From assembly GCA_039714535.1 (NCBI GenBank), contig JBDLJC010000028.1:1-42537 (forward strand): a DNA stretch of 42,537 nucleotides, written 5' to 3'. Made by a program: the position numbers and the translations under genes. The notes beneath the pieces are model-generated. The model had not been told where the DNA came from. It searched no databases and saw only the letters and a list, made by a program, of their open reading frames with translations. Shown here piece by piece: positions 15,633 to 24,020 of this stretch. Each line of letters starts with the position of its first letter. Positions within the stretch are counted from its first letter, which is position 1. This DNA comes from JAGXFP01 sp039714535. Lineage in GTDB: Bacteria; Desulfobacterota; Desulfobulbia; Desulfobulbales; JAGXFP01.

Positions 15633-16790
15633 ATGGTGAATTATTTTTTATCCGAAGAGCAACAGATGATCGTTGACGTGGCCCGTCAGATTACTGCGGA
15701 AAAGATCATTCCACAGCGAGTTGAACTTGATGAAAAAGAAGAGTTCCCTACAGAAATTCTTCAAGATATTGCCCAGGCCGACCTCTTTGGGCTTTATATC
15801 CCGGAGGAATACGGTGGTTTCGGTGGTGGTAGTTTTGATATGGTCCTGGCCCTTGAGGAATTTGCCAGAGGCTGTGTTGGTATTGCCACGAGTTTCGCGG
15901 CCAGTGCGCTTGGCGCCTATCCTATTCTGATTTCCGGAAGTGAAGAGCTTAAACAGAAATATATGCCCGTCATCGCTAGTGGTGAAAAATGGGCCGCCTT
16001 TGGTCTGACTGAAGCCAATGCCGGTAGTGATGCTTCCGGCATCCAGACCACAGCGGTACTTGATGGTGACGAGTGGGTTCTTAACGGGACCAAGCAGTGG
16101 ATCACCAACGCCGGTGATGCCAAGATATACTCTGTAATTGCTATAACCGATCGCAGCAAGGGGCCTCGTGGGGCCAGCATGTTTGTGGTTGAGGATGGCG
16201 ACCCCGGGTTTTCCTATGGCCCCAAAGAAAAGAAACTTGGTATTCGGGCCTCTTCCACCCGGGAATTGATCTTTAAGGATTGCCGGATTCCCAAGGATAG
16301 GCTGATTGGTCGCCAGGGCACTGGATTTTTTACGGTAATGAAAACTCTGGATCTCTCTAGGCCGGGCATTGCTTCACTGGGCGTTGGTCTTGGTCAGGGG
16401 GCTCTTGATGAGGCGGTTCTTTATGCCAAGCAGCGGGTTCAATTTGGCAAGCCGGTGATGGCTTTTCAGGCCGTTCAACATATTTTGGCCGATATGGCTA
16501 TCCAGCTTGAGGCCTCCCGGGCCCTGGTTTATGCTGCGGCCCGTCATATTGATTCCGGTGTCAAAGATGTTTCCAAACCATCTTCCATGTGTAAGGTCAT
16601 GGCCACGGATATGGCCATGAAGGTCACTACAGACGCGGTCCAGATCCTTGCCGGCCACGGTTATATGCGTGAATATCCGGTTGAGAAGATGATGCGTGAT
16701 GCCAAAATTCTGCAGATATATGAAGGAACCAACCAGATTCAGCGGAACGTAATTGGTCAGGCTCTTAACAAAGAATATTCGAGAAGCTAA
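15633..16790 (+). CDS. Acyl-CoA dehydrogenase
   Basis: An FAD flavoprotein that oxidises acyl-CoA to enoyl-CoA, or in complex with a bifurcating ETF reduces enoyl-CoA, passing electrons through EtfAB. The 385 residues carry FGLTEANAGSDASG, WITNAGDA and the C-terminal IYEGTNQIQRNVIG with candidate catalytic base Glu364, typical of short- or branched-chain and butyryl-CoA dehydrogenases. A good ribosome-binding site (AGGGGA) precedes the ATG at 15633. The stop overlaps the etfB ATG, and the cassette lies between fabH and fabG. Whether it oxidises or reduces its substrate in vivo cannot be told. Confidence 0.9.
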   Translation: MVNYFLSEEQQMIVDVARQITAEKIIPQRVELDEKEEFPTEILQDIAQADLFGLYIPEEYGGFGGGSFDMVLALEEFARGCVGIATSFAASALGAYPILISGSEELKQKYMPVIASGEKWAAFGLTEANAGSDASGIQTTAVLDGDEWVLNGTKQWITNAGDAKIYSVIAITDRSKGPRGASMFVVEDGDPGFSYGPKEKKLGIRASSTRELIFKDCRIPKDRLIGRQGTGFFTVMKTLDLSRPGIASLGVGLGQGALDEAVLYAKQRVQFGKPVMAFQAVQHILADMAIQLEASRALVYAAARHIDSGVKDVSKPSSMCKVMATDMAMKVTTDAVQILAGHGYMREYPVEKMMRDAKILQIYEGTNQIQRNVIGQALNKEYSRS

Positions 16791-17569
16791 TGAAAATAAT
16801 AGTTTGTGTAAAACAGGTTCCTGATGCCAAGGATGTACGGCTTGATCCCAAGACCAACACTCTAGCGCGGGAAGGGGTTGAGAGCATTATGAACCCTTTT
16901 GATCGCCACGCCTTAGAGGCAGCAGTTGTTCTTAAAGAGCAGTATGGGGGTACCGTAACCGCGATTACCATGGGGCCGCCCCAGGCCGAGGATACCCTTC
17001 GTGATGCCGTTGCCTGTGGTGCTGACGATGGTGTGCTGGTTTCAGACCGCGCTTTTGCCGGAGCTGATACCTGGGCGACTTCATACACTCTGGCCAAGGC
17101 GGTAGAAAAACTTGGTCCCTTTGATTTGATCCTTTGCGGTAAGCAGGCAATCGATGGTGACACCGCTCAGGTCGGGCCAGGATTGGCCCAGCGGCTTGAC
17201 ATCCCCTATGTTGCCTATGCACGTAAGATTACAGAGTGTGTCGATGGGGTTATTCGTCTGGAAAGGTTGATGGATGACGGCTACGATGAGATTGAAATGG
17301 AGATGCCGGCTCTGATGACTGTGGTCAAGGAGATCAATGAACCTCGGGTGCCATCCCTTAAGGGTAAGATGAAGTCTAAGAAGATGCAGGCCACTGTGTT
17401 GACTGCTGCTGATATTGGTGCTGACACGGAATGCTTGGGCTTGCAGGGTTCTACTACCCAGGTTGTCAAAGTATTCTCGCCTCAGTTTTCGGCGGAAAAA
17501 TGTATGTTGACCGGTACGGTTGACGAACAGGTTGAGCAGCTGCTTGATAAACTGGAAGAGCTCCTTTAA
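16790..17569 (+). CDS. etfB: Electron transfer flavoprotein beta subunit
   Basis: EtfB pairs with EtfA to carry electrons to or from acyl-CoA dehydrogenases. The 259 residues start MKIIVCVKQVPDAKDVRLDP and include ITMGPPQAEDTLRDAVACGADDG and the motif CGKQAIDGDTAQVGP. That last motif resembles the sequence of anaerobic, often bifurcating, ETFs rather than mitochondrial-type ETFs (which have GKQAIDDD...); bifurcation is therefore possible but unproven. Its ATG overlaps the dehydrogenase stop by one base. Confidence 0.93.
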   Translation: MKIIVCVKQVPDAKDVRLDPKTNTLAREGVESIMNPFDRHALEAAVVLKEQYGGTVTAITMGPPQAEDTLRDAVACGADDGVLVSDRAFAGADTWATSYTLAKAVEKLGPFDLILCGKQAIDGDTAQVGPGLAQRLDIPYVAYARKITECVDGVIRLERLMDDGYDEIEMEMPALMTVVKEINEPRVPSLKGKMKSKKMQATVLTAADIGADTECLGLQGSTTQVVKVFSPQFSAEKCMLTGTVDEQVEQLLDKLEELL

Positions 17570-17628
17570 GTCGATTAAACACGAAAGCGGTCACTCTTAC
17601 TCTGACCGTAGACAATGGATAAGTTCTG

Positions 17629-18834
17629 ATGCTGAAGATAGATAAAGAAGCCTGTATTGGTTGCGGTGTTTGTGAGGACACCTGTACGTTTTCTGCCATT
17701 GAAGTTGTCGATGGCGTGGCAGTAGTTGGTGATAACTGCACCCTTTGCGGTAACTGCGTGGATGTCTGCGAGGTTGGCGCCCTTTCAATTGATAAGGTTG
17801 AAAAAAAGGTGGCTGCTGATCTTGATGATTGGTCCGGGGTTTGGGTTTATGCTGAGTTTCGTGATGGCCGGGTTGCTCCGGTATCCTTTGAACTTCTGGG
17901 CGCCGGGCGCAAGCTGGCCGATCAACTGGGGGTGCCTCTTTCTGCGATACTGCTTGGTTCAGGTCTTGAAGACAAGGCCCAGGATCTGGTCGCATATGGT
18001 GCTGACAAGGTTTATCAGATTGATGACCCGGCCTTGACTCATTTTACCGATGATGCCTACGCCAATGTCTTTGAGGATCTGATTCGTGAGCATAAACCGG
18101 AGATTGTTCTGGCTGGCGCCACCGCAATTGGCCGTTCTTTTATTCCCCGCTTGGCGACCATGCTTGCCACCGGTCTTACTGCCGACTGTACAGCTTTGGC
18201 CATTAGAGAGGAGGATGGCGCTCTTCTGCAGACTAGGCCCGCTTTCGGTGGTAATATTATGGCCACCATTGAGTGTCCCACCTCTCGCCCCCAGATGGCG
18301 ACGGTTCGACCTCTGGTAATGAAGCCCAATAGTCGTGATGACAGTCGTCAAGGTGAGATTGTCAAGGTCTCCGCCGATCCTGCCAGGTTACAGTCCCGGG
18401 TCAAGGTGTTGCGGAGCGTGAGGGAAGAGTCGAACGAAGTAAATATCAATGAGGCGGATGTTCTGGTGGCTGGTGGTCGGGGCCTGGAGGACGAAAAAGG
18501 TTTTGAGATGATCCGGGAGTTGGCTGGTCTGTTTGGCGGCGCAACTGCCGCTTCCCGTGCCGCTGTTGACAGTGGTTGGATACCATATCCCCACCAGGTC
18601 GGCCAGACCGGTAAGACGGTTTGTCCAAAGGTTTATTTCGCCTGCGGTATTTCCGGGGCAGTGCAACACATGGTTGGCATGCAGTCATCGGATACCATTA
18701 TTGCTATAAACCGTGATGAGAATGCTCCTATCTTCGATGTGGCAACCTATGGGCTGGTTGGCGATGTCTTTGAGATTTTACCAAAGCTTATTGATCGTCT
18801 CAAGGATCAGCGTTCCGGGGAGGGTGATAACTAA
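17629..18834 (+). CDS. etfA: Ferredoxin-fused electron transfer flavoprotein alpha subunit
   Basis: A 401-residue EtfA with an N-terminal two-cluster ferredoxin domain (residues about 1-55) carrying CIGCGVCEDTC and CTLCGNCVDVC, i.e. two C-x2-C-x2-C-x3-C sites for [4Fe-4S] clusters. The rest is standard EtfA: VLAGATAIGRSFIPRLA, VAGGRGLEDEKGF and the FAD-binding tail with PHQVGQTGKTVCPKVY and AINRDENAPIFDVA. The fusion suggests electrons pass through iron-sulfur clusters, as seen in several anaerobes. The stop overlaps the fabG start. Confidence 0.94.
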   Translation: MLKIDKEACIGCGVCEDTCTFSAIEVVDGVAVVGDNCTLCGNCVDVCEVGALSIDKVEKKVAADLDDWSGVWVYAEFRDGRVAPVSFELLGAGRKLADQLGVPLSAILLGSGLEDKAQDLVAYGADKVYQIDDPALTHFTDDAYANVFEDLIREHKPEIVLAGATAIGRSFIPRLATMLATGLTADCTALAIREEDGALLQTRPAFGGNIMATIECPTSRPQMATVRPLVMKPNSRDDSRQGEIVKVSADPARLQSRVKVLRSVREESNEVNINEADVLVAGGRGLEDEKGFEMIRELAGLFGGATAASRAAVDSGWIPYPHQVGQTGKTVCPKVYFACGISGAVQHMVGMQSSDTIIAINRDENAPIFDVATYGLVGDVFEILPKLIDRLKDQRSGEGDN

Positions 18835-19583
18835 TGAAGATTCTTGACGGTAAAATAGCACTGGTTACCGGTGGCAGCCGTGGGATTGGCCGGGCCATTG
18901 CCTTGCGGTTGGCGGAGATGGGGGCCAAGGTTGCGATCAACTATGTAAGCAAGCCGGATGCAGCCCAGGAAGTGGTTGATGCCGTTGCGGCAGTTGGTGG
19001 CGAAGCCAGGCATTACAAATTTGATGTGGCTGATGCTACGGCAGTCAATGAGTCCCTAGCCAAAATTATTGAAGATTATGGCCGTCTCGATATTCTTGTC
19101 AATAATGCCGGGATTACCCGCGACGGGTTATTGATGAAGATGAAAGAAGAAAATTGGGATCAAGTTCTTGACACCAACCTCAAAGGCGCTTTTAACTGTA
19201 TCAAGGCTGTGAATAGACCTATGATGAAACAGCGCTGGGGCCGGATTGTTAATATCAGTTCGGTTATAGGTTTTCTCGGTAATGCCGGCCAGGCCAATTA
19301 CGCAGCTGCCAAAGCCGGTCTGGCAGGGTTGACCCGTTCGGTCGCCCGGGAGCTTGCTTCCCGGGGTATTACGGTAAACGGGGTGGCGCCCGGTTATATT
19401 GATACGGACATGACCAGTGATCTCGCTGAAGAGGTTAAGGAAAAGATCTTGGGTGAAATCCCGATGCGGGCCATGGGCTCGGCTGAAGATGTGGCCGGCG
19501 CCGTGGCCTATCTGGTTAGCGAAGATGCCCGTTACGTTACCGGTCAGTTCATTCATGTGAACGGCGGGATGTTTATGGGGTAA
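18834..19583 (+). CDS. fabG: 3-oxoacyl-ACP reductase
   Basis: FabG reduces beta-ketoacyl-ACP with NADPH. The 249 residues are the classical short-chain dehydrogenase fold: cofactor motif GGSRGIGRA, NNAGITRD, and the Ser143-Tyr156-Lys160 triad (ISSVIG and NYAAAK), ending VTGQFIHVNGGMFMG. It overlaps the etfA stop by one base and acpP follows after about 123 bases, so it also belongs to the fatty acid cluster. Confidence 0.95.
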   Translation: MKILDGKIALVTGGSRGIGRAIALRLAEMGAKVAINYVSKPDAAQEVVDAVAAVGGEARHYKFDVADATAVNESLAKIIEDYGRLDILVNNAGITRDGLLMKMKEENWDQVLDTNLKGAFNCIKAVNRPMMKQRWGRIVNISSVIGFLGNAGQANYAAAKAGLAGLTRSVARELASRGITVNGVAPGYIDTDMTSDLAEEVKEKILGEIPMRAMGSAEDVAGAVAYLVSEDARYVTGQFIHVNGGMFMG

Positions 19584-19706
19584 AGGTGAGTTGAGCCGCT
19601 TGTCGGCTTAAACGAAACTTATGCCCCCTTGAGGTATAAGCAATTGATTGTGAATTGATCAAGTAAGTTTAGGTTATTTTCAGACAACAATTTAAGGAGA
19701 AAAACT

Positions 19707-19940
19707 ATGTCTGCTGAAGAAAAACTCATTGATATTATTGCCGAGCAGCTCAGTGTTGATAAAGCCAAGGTTGTTCCCGGCGCGTCTTTTGTCGATGATC
19801 TGGGCGCTGATTCTCTGGATCTGGTCGAATTGATTATGGCCATGGAAGAGGCCTTTGACATCGAGATTGCTGACGAAGTTGCTGAGAAGATCACCTCCGT
19901 TAAGGATGCTATTGAGCATGTTAACAAGGTTGCCGGCTGA
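19707..19940 (+). CDS. acpP: Acyl carrier protein
   Basis: A 77-residue acidic protein carrying the phosphopantetheine attachment serine Ser36 in the DSLDLVEL motif, with normal length and fold. A strong AAGGAG precedes the ATG. It carries growing acyl chains between the Fab enzymes, and PlsX and FabH act on its products. fabF follows 80 bases later. Confidence 0.97.
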   Translation: MSAEEKLIDIIAEQLSVDKAKVVPGASFVDDLGADSLDLVELIMAMEEAFDIEIADEVAEKITSVKDAIEHVNKVAG

Positions 19941-20020
19941 TCTTATCTCGTTAGTTCTTTTTCGGATCGAGGATTGCGTTAAGCTGTTTCTATCCGCCAC
20001 TGCTTAACAAGGAGTGACAG

Positions 20021-21262
20021 ATGAAAAGAAGAGTTGTGGTTACAGGCGTTGGCCTGGTTACTCCGCTGGGGATTGGTGTGCAGGAAACCTGGGAAGGTTT
20101 ATGTGCCGGTCGCAGCGGAGTGGGGTTGATCAGTAAGTTTGATACCAGTGATTATACGGTAAAGATTGCGGCTGAGGTCAAGAATTTCGAGGTCGAGGAC
20201 TTTATCGAGAAAAAGGTGGCCAAGCATCTGGAATTATTTGTTCAGTATGCGATGGTGTCCGCGATAATGGCCCATAAGGACTCCGGTTTGGAGATCACTG
20301 AGGCCAATGCTCCGCGCGTTGGGGTCTTCACCGGGAATGGAATTGGTGGTCTGCCGACTATCGAGAAATATCATAAGGTGGTTCTTGAGCGGGGTCCGAA
20401 AAGGATTACCCCCTTCTTCATCCCGATGGTTATTTCCAATATGAGCGCCGGTCAGGTGTCGATTGCCCTTGGTGCCCGAGGTCCTAATCTGTCGGTGACC
20501 ACCGCCTGTGCGGCCGGCACCCATGCAGTTGGCGAGGCGTTTCGCTCGGTTAGTCGCGGAGACTGTGATGTGGCTATTACCGGGGGTAGTGAATCTACGG
20601 TCTGCTCTTTGGCCGTTGCCGGTTTTAATGCCATGAAGGCCTTGTCCCGACGTAATGATGACCCCCAGGCGGCTTCGCGACCTTTTGATCGTGATCGTGA
20701 TGGTTTCATTATCGCCGAAGGCGGTGGCATGATGGTCATTGAGGAGCTTGAGCATGCCAGAAAGCGTGGCGCCAAAATCTATGCTGAGATAGGTGGCTAT
20801 GGTCTGAGTGGCGATGCGTATCATATGGCAGCCCCTCCCGACGATGGTAATGGCGCAGTTCGCTGTATGAAGATGGCCCTGGCCGATGGTGGCTTCAATC
20901 CCGCCGATATTGATTATATTAACGCCCACGGAACCTCCACGCCTTTGAATGATGTGGTTGAAACCGGGGCTATTAAGCAGGTCTTTGGGGATCATGCCTC
21001 AAAGCTTGCGATTAGTTCAACCAAGTCGATGACCGGTCATATGCTCGGCGGTGCCGGTGGTATTGAATCGGTTTTTACCGCTCTTACCATCAAGAACGGG
21101 GTAATCCCCCCGACCATTAATCTCGACAATCCTGATTCTGGCTGTGATCTGGATTATGTGCCTAATGTGGCGCGGGAGATGGATGTTCGGGCTGCTGTCT
21201 CGAACTCATTCGGCTTCGGTGGGACTAATGCCGTCCTGGTTATGAAAAAATTCCAGGGATAG
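20021..21262 (+). CDS. fabF: 3-oxoacyl-ACP synthase II
   Basis: FabF elongates acyl-ACP chains. The 413 residues hold the catalytic Cys163 (TACAAGTHAV), His303 (NAHGTSTPLND) and His340 (KSMTGHMLGGAGG), identical in number to E. coli FabF. The ribosome-binding site AAGGAG lies before the ATG. It follows acpP in the usual acpP-fabF order and is followed by rpiB and glyA. Confidence 0.97.
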   Translation: MKRRVVVTGVGLVTPLGIGVQETWEGLCAGRSGVGLISKFDTSDYTVKIAAEVKNFEVEDFIEKKVAKHLELFVQYAMVSAIMAHKDSGLEITEANAPRVGVFTGNGIGGLPTIEKYHKVVLERGPKRITPFFIPMVISNMSAGQVSIALGARGPNLSVTTACAAGTHAVGEAFRSVSRGDCDVAITGGSESTVCSLAVAGFNAMKALSRRNDDPQAASRPFDRDRDGFIIAEGGGMMVIEELEHARKRGAKIYAEIGGYGLSGDAYHMAAPPDDGNGAVRCMKMALADGGFNPADIDYINAHGTSTPLNDVVETGAIKQVFGDHASKLAISSTKSMTGHMLGGAGGIESVFTALTIKNGVIPPTINLDNPDSGCDLDYVPNVAREMDVRAAVSNSFGFGGTNAVLVMKKFQG

Positions 21263-21288
21263 TCCACCACTGTCACGAGGTATGATCT

Positions 21289-21726
21289 GTGAAGATTGCG
21301 ATTGGCTGTGATCATGGCGGTTTTGACGTTAAAACCGATATTGTCGAATTACTGGAAGGTATGGGGCATAAGGTTTGCGATCATGGTTGTGATTCCAGGC
21401 AGTCGGTCAATTACCCTGATTATGCCAAAATGGTTTGTCGGGGTGTTGAGAATGGCACTGCTGATCGCGGTATCCTGATCTGTGGAACTGGGATCGGCAT
21501 GTCCATGGCTGCTAACCGTTCTAAGTCGATTCGGGCTGCGCTCTGCCATGAACTTTTTACTGCCGCAATGAGCCGCGAACATAACGACGCTAATGTCCTC
21601 TGTCTTGGGGCCAGGGTTGTCGGTCCCGGCCTAATTCTTGAGATCGTCAGAACTTGGGTGACCACGGAATTTGCTGGTGGTCGTCACCAGACCAGGATTG
21701 CGATGTTCTCCGATGCTGTTGGCTGA
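21289..21726 (+). CDS. rpiB: Ribose-5-phosphate isomerase B
   Basis: RpiB interconverts ribose-5-phosphate and ribulose-5-phosphate. The 145 residues start at a GTG (GAGG about 9 bases before) as MKIAIGCDHGGFDVK. Conserved pieces are CGTGIGMSMAANR and the LSREHNDANVLCLGARVVG region (here MSREHNDA...). The catalytic cysteine is in the GILICGTGIG loop. Located 27 bases after fabF, as in other Desulfobacterota and Geobacter-like genomes. Confidence 0.93.
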   Translation: MKIAIGCDHGGFDVKTDIVELLEGMGHKVCDHGCDSRQSVNYPDYAKMVCRGVENGTADRGILICGTGIGMSMAANRSKSIRAALCHELFTAAMSREHNDANVLCLGARVVGPGLILEIVRTWVTTEFAGGRHQTRIAMFSDAVG

Positions 21727-21779
21727 ATCTCGGTCAAGTCGCCTCTTTACCCACCATTCATAGAAAAGAAGGTTACCTA

Positions 21780-23036
21780 GTGTCCCGTCTTAAAACAGTT
21801 GATCCTGAAGTATATCAAACAATCAAAAATGAACTTGAACGTCAGGCTTACCAGCTTGAGTTGATCGCCTCTGAAAATACCGTCAGCAGAGCGGTTCTCG
21901 ATGCCCAGGGGTCTATCTTCACCAATAAATATGCTGAAGGTTATCCCAGTAAGCGTTATTACGGTGGTTGTGAGTATGCTGACGAGATCGAGACGTTGGC
22001 TATAAACCGGGCCCTTGAGATATTTGGGGCCGAGTATGCCAATGTTCAGGCTCATTCCGGCAGTCAGGCCAATATGGCGGTATATTTTGCCACCCTGCAA
22101 CCCGGTGATAAAGTTCTGGGTATGGATCTGGCCCATGGCGGTCATCTTACCCACGGCAGTTCGGTCAGCTTTTCCGGTAAGCTTTATGATTTTGTTTCCT
22201 ACGGGGTTGATAAGGAAACCGAAATGATCGATATGGCTGAAGTCGAGCGGCTTGCCTTGGAGCATCGCCCCAAGATGATTATTGCCGGGGCGAGCGCCTA
22301 TTCGCGCTTTATAGATTTTACCGGTTTCCGGCAGATAGCGGATAAAATCGGCGCTCTGTTTATGGTCGATATGGCCCATATTGCCGGACTGGTTGCCGCC
22401 GGGGTCCATCCTTCGCCGGTGCCGTATGCCGATTTTGTTACCTCCACCACCCATAAAACCATGCGTGGACCCCGGGGCGGTTTGATCTTGGCCAAGGAAG
22501 AATTTGGCCGGAGCCTGAACAGCAATATCTTTCCGGGGATTCAGGGGGGGCCGTTGGTCCATGTGATTGCCGCCAAGGCCGTCGCCTTTAAAGAAGCGTT
22601 GAGTGACGATTTCAAGCAATACCAGAAGCAGGTGGTGGCTAATGCCCAGGTTCTGGCCGAGAGCCTGAAGGCGGCCGATTTTCGCCTGGTCTCCGGAGGG
22701 ACGGACAATCATCTTCTCCTCATAGATCTCTCCAGTAAAGGGATTACCGGTAAGGTTGCCGAGGAAGCACTTGAGAAGGCCGGCTTGACCGTCAACAAGA
22801 ATGCGGTGCCGTTTGATACCCAATCCCGTTTTGTGACCGGCGGGGTTCGAGTCGGCACCCCGGCCGTTACTACCAGGGGCCTGAGGGAAGATGAGATGAA
22901 ATTGGTTGCAGCCTGGATTGATCGGGTCATCGCCAATGTCGATGATGACGCCCAGTTGGCCGCAATTCGTCAGGAAGTCCACAATCTCTGTGCAAAGTTT
23001 CCCCTATATCCAGAATTGCAACAGGAAATGGTTTGA
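21780..23036 (+). CDS. glyA: Serine hydroxymethyltransferase
   Basis: GlyA transfers the serine beta-carbon to tetrahydrofolate, making glycine. From the GTG at 21780 (AGAAGG seven bases before) it has 418 residues; a longer frame overlapping rpiB was rejected. The PLP-binding lysine is Lys226 in TSTTHKTMRGPRGG. LIASENTVS, YAEGYPSKRYYGGCEY and GVRVGTPAVTTRG are family hallmarks. The next gene starts 3 bases after its stop. Confidence 0.97.
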   Translation: MSRLKTVDPEVYQTIKNELERQAYQLELIASENTVSRAVLDAQGSIFTNKYAEGYPSKRYYGGCEYADEIETLAINRALEIFGAEYANVQAHSGSQANMAVYFATLQPGDKVLGMDLAHGGHLTHGSSVSFSGKLYDFVSYGVDKETEMIDMAEVERLALEHRPKMIIAGASAYSRFIDFTGFRQIADKIGALFMVDMAHIAGLVAAGVHPSPVPYADFVTSTTHKTMRGPRGGLILAKEEFGRSLNSNIFPGIQGGPLVHVIAAKAVAFKEALSDDFKQYQKQVVANAQVLAESLKAADFRLVSGGTDNHLLLIDLSSKGITGKVAEEALEKAGLTVNKNAVPFDTQSRFVTGGVRVGTPAVTTRGLREDEMKLVAAWIDRVIANVDDDAQLAAIRQEVHNLCAKFPLYPELQQEMV

Positions 23037-23039
23037 GTC

Positions 23040-23489
23040 ATGAGTGATCCCCGACCTTCCTGGCATGAGTATTTCATGTCGATAACGGAATTGGTGGCCC
23101 AACGCTCCACCTGTACCAGAAGGTACGTTGGCGCGATTCTGGTCAGGGACAAGCGGATTATTTCCACCGGCTATAACGGCGCGCCGACCGGGATCAGTCA
23201 TTGCCTTGATGTCGGCTGCCTCCGTGAACAGCAGGGCATTCCGTCTGGTGAGCGTCATGAGCTCTGCCGTGGCCTTCATGCCGAGCAGAATGCTATTATC
23301 CAGGCCTCCCTGCAGGGGAGCACTGTTGGTGGGGCAACTCTTTACTGTACCAATATGCCTTGCGCAATATGCTCTAAAATGCTGATCAACTCCCAGATTT
23401 CGGAAGTTTATTACCGTGAGGGCTACGCAGATACACTTTCTTCCACATTAATGGCCGAGGCCGGCATCCCCCTTATCCAACTGGGTTGA
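23040..23489 (+). CDS. Deoxycytidylate (dCMP) deaminase, ComEB-like
   Basis: A zinc-dependent deaminase converting dCMP to dUMP for thymidylate supply. The 149 residues contain the zinc site: His in LHAEQNAI and two cysteines in PCAICSKML, with the substrate loop GYNGAPTG and the CLREQQGIPSGE segment seen in ComEB proteins. It lies between glyA and nrdR, both in one-carbon and deoxynucleotide metabolism, and starts 3 bases after glyA. Confidence 0.92.
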   Translation: MSDPRPSWHEYFMSITELVAQRSTCTRRYVGAILVRDKRIISTGYNGAPTGISHCLDVGCLREQQGIPSGERHELCRGLHAEQNAIIQASLQGSTVGGATLYCTNMPCAICSKMLINSQISEVYYREGYADTLSSTLMAEAGIPLIQLG

Positions 23490-23549
23490 TCTGCCAGTAG
23501 GGTATCTCGCAAGCAACGTTTTTTTTCGGAAGACCAGGATGGTAAAGAA

Positions 23550-24020
23550 ATGAAATGTCCATATTGCGGTCATCTAGAAAACAGGGTGGTTGATTCCCGG
23601 TTAAATAAGGAATTCACCATAACTAGGCGGCGGCGTTCCTGTGACTCTTGTCAACGACGCTTTACCACCTACGAACGCTTGGAAGTCACTGTACCGATGC
23701 TGGTCAAGAAGGATGGTCGCCGCGAGCCGTGGGACCGGCACAAGGTTGTGGCCGGTCTTAAAAAAGCCTGTGAAAAGAGACCGGTCGGCATGGCGGAGAT
23801 TGAGGAGTTTGTAGATGCCATGGAGATTGAGCTCCAGGGTTTGGGCGAGCGCGAGATTTCCGTTGACCTGATCGGTGAAAGGATCATGGCTGGTCTGCGC
23901 AACATGGATGAAGTGGCCTATGTGCGTTTTGCCTCGGTATATCGACAGTTTAAAGATCTGGGCGAGTTCATGGATGAATTAAAACTGATGCTGGATAGCG
24001 GTAAGAAAAATAATTCATGA
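23550..24020 (+). CDS. nrdR: Transcriptional repressor NrdR
   Basis: NrdR represses ribonucleotide reductase genes in response to dNTPs. The 156 residues start with a zinc ribbon (MKCPYCGHLENRVVDSR with a second CDSC-x3-RF pair) and continue with an ATP-cone domain (VTVPMLVKKDGRREPWDRHKV and onward). A typical NrdR length. Its stop overlaps the ribD start (ATGA). NrdR boxes were not searched in this window because nrd genes are not present. Confidence 0.95.
   Translation: MKCPYCGHLENRVVDSRLNKEFTITRRRRSCDSCQRRFTTYERLEVTVPMLVKKDGRREPWDRHKVVAGLKKACEKRPVGMAEIEEFVDAMEIELQGLGEREISVDLIGERIMAGLRNMDEVAYVRFASVYRQFKDLGEFMDELKLMLDSGKKNNS

Noticed and set aside
21654..21779. Longer GlyA starting within rpiB
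   Set aside because: The GTG at 21780 has a good ribosome-binding site and gives the normal length; upstream codons are a shadow of rpiB.
21777..22982. 401-codon reverse-strand frame opposite glyA
   Set aside because: GlyA on the plus strand has all its catalytic motifs; the reverse frame shows no domain or ribosome-binding site.
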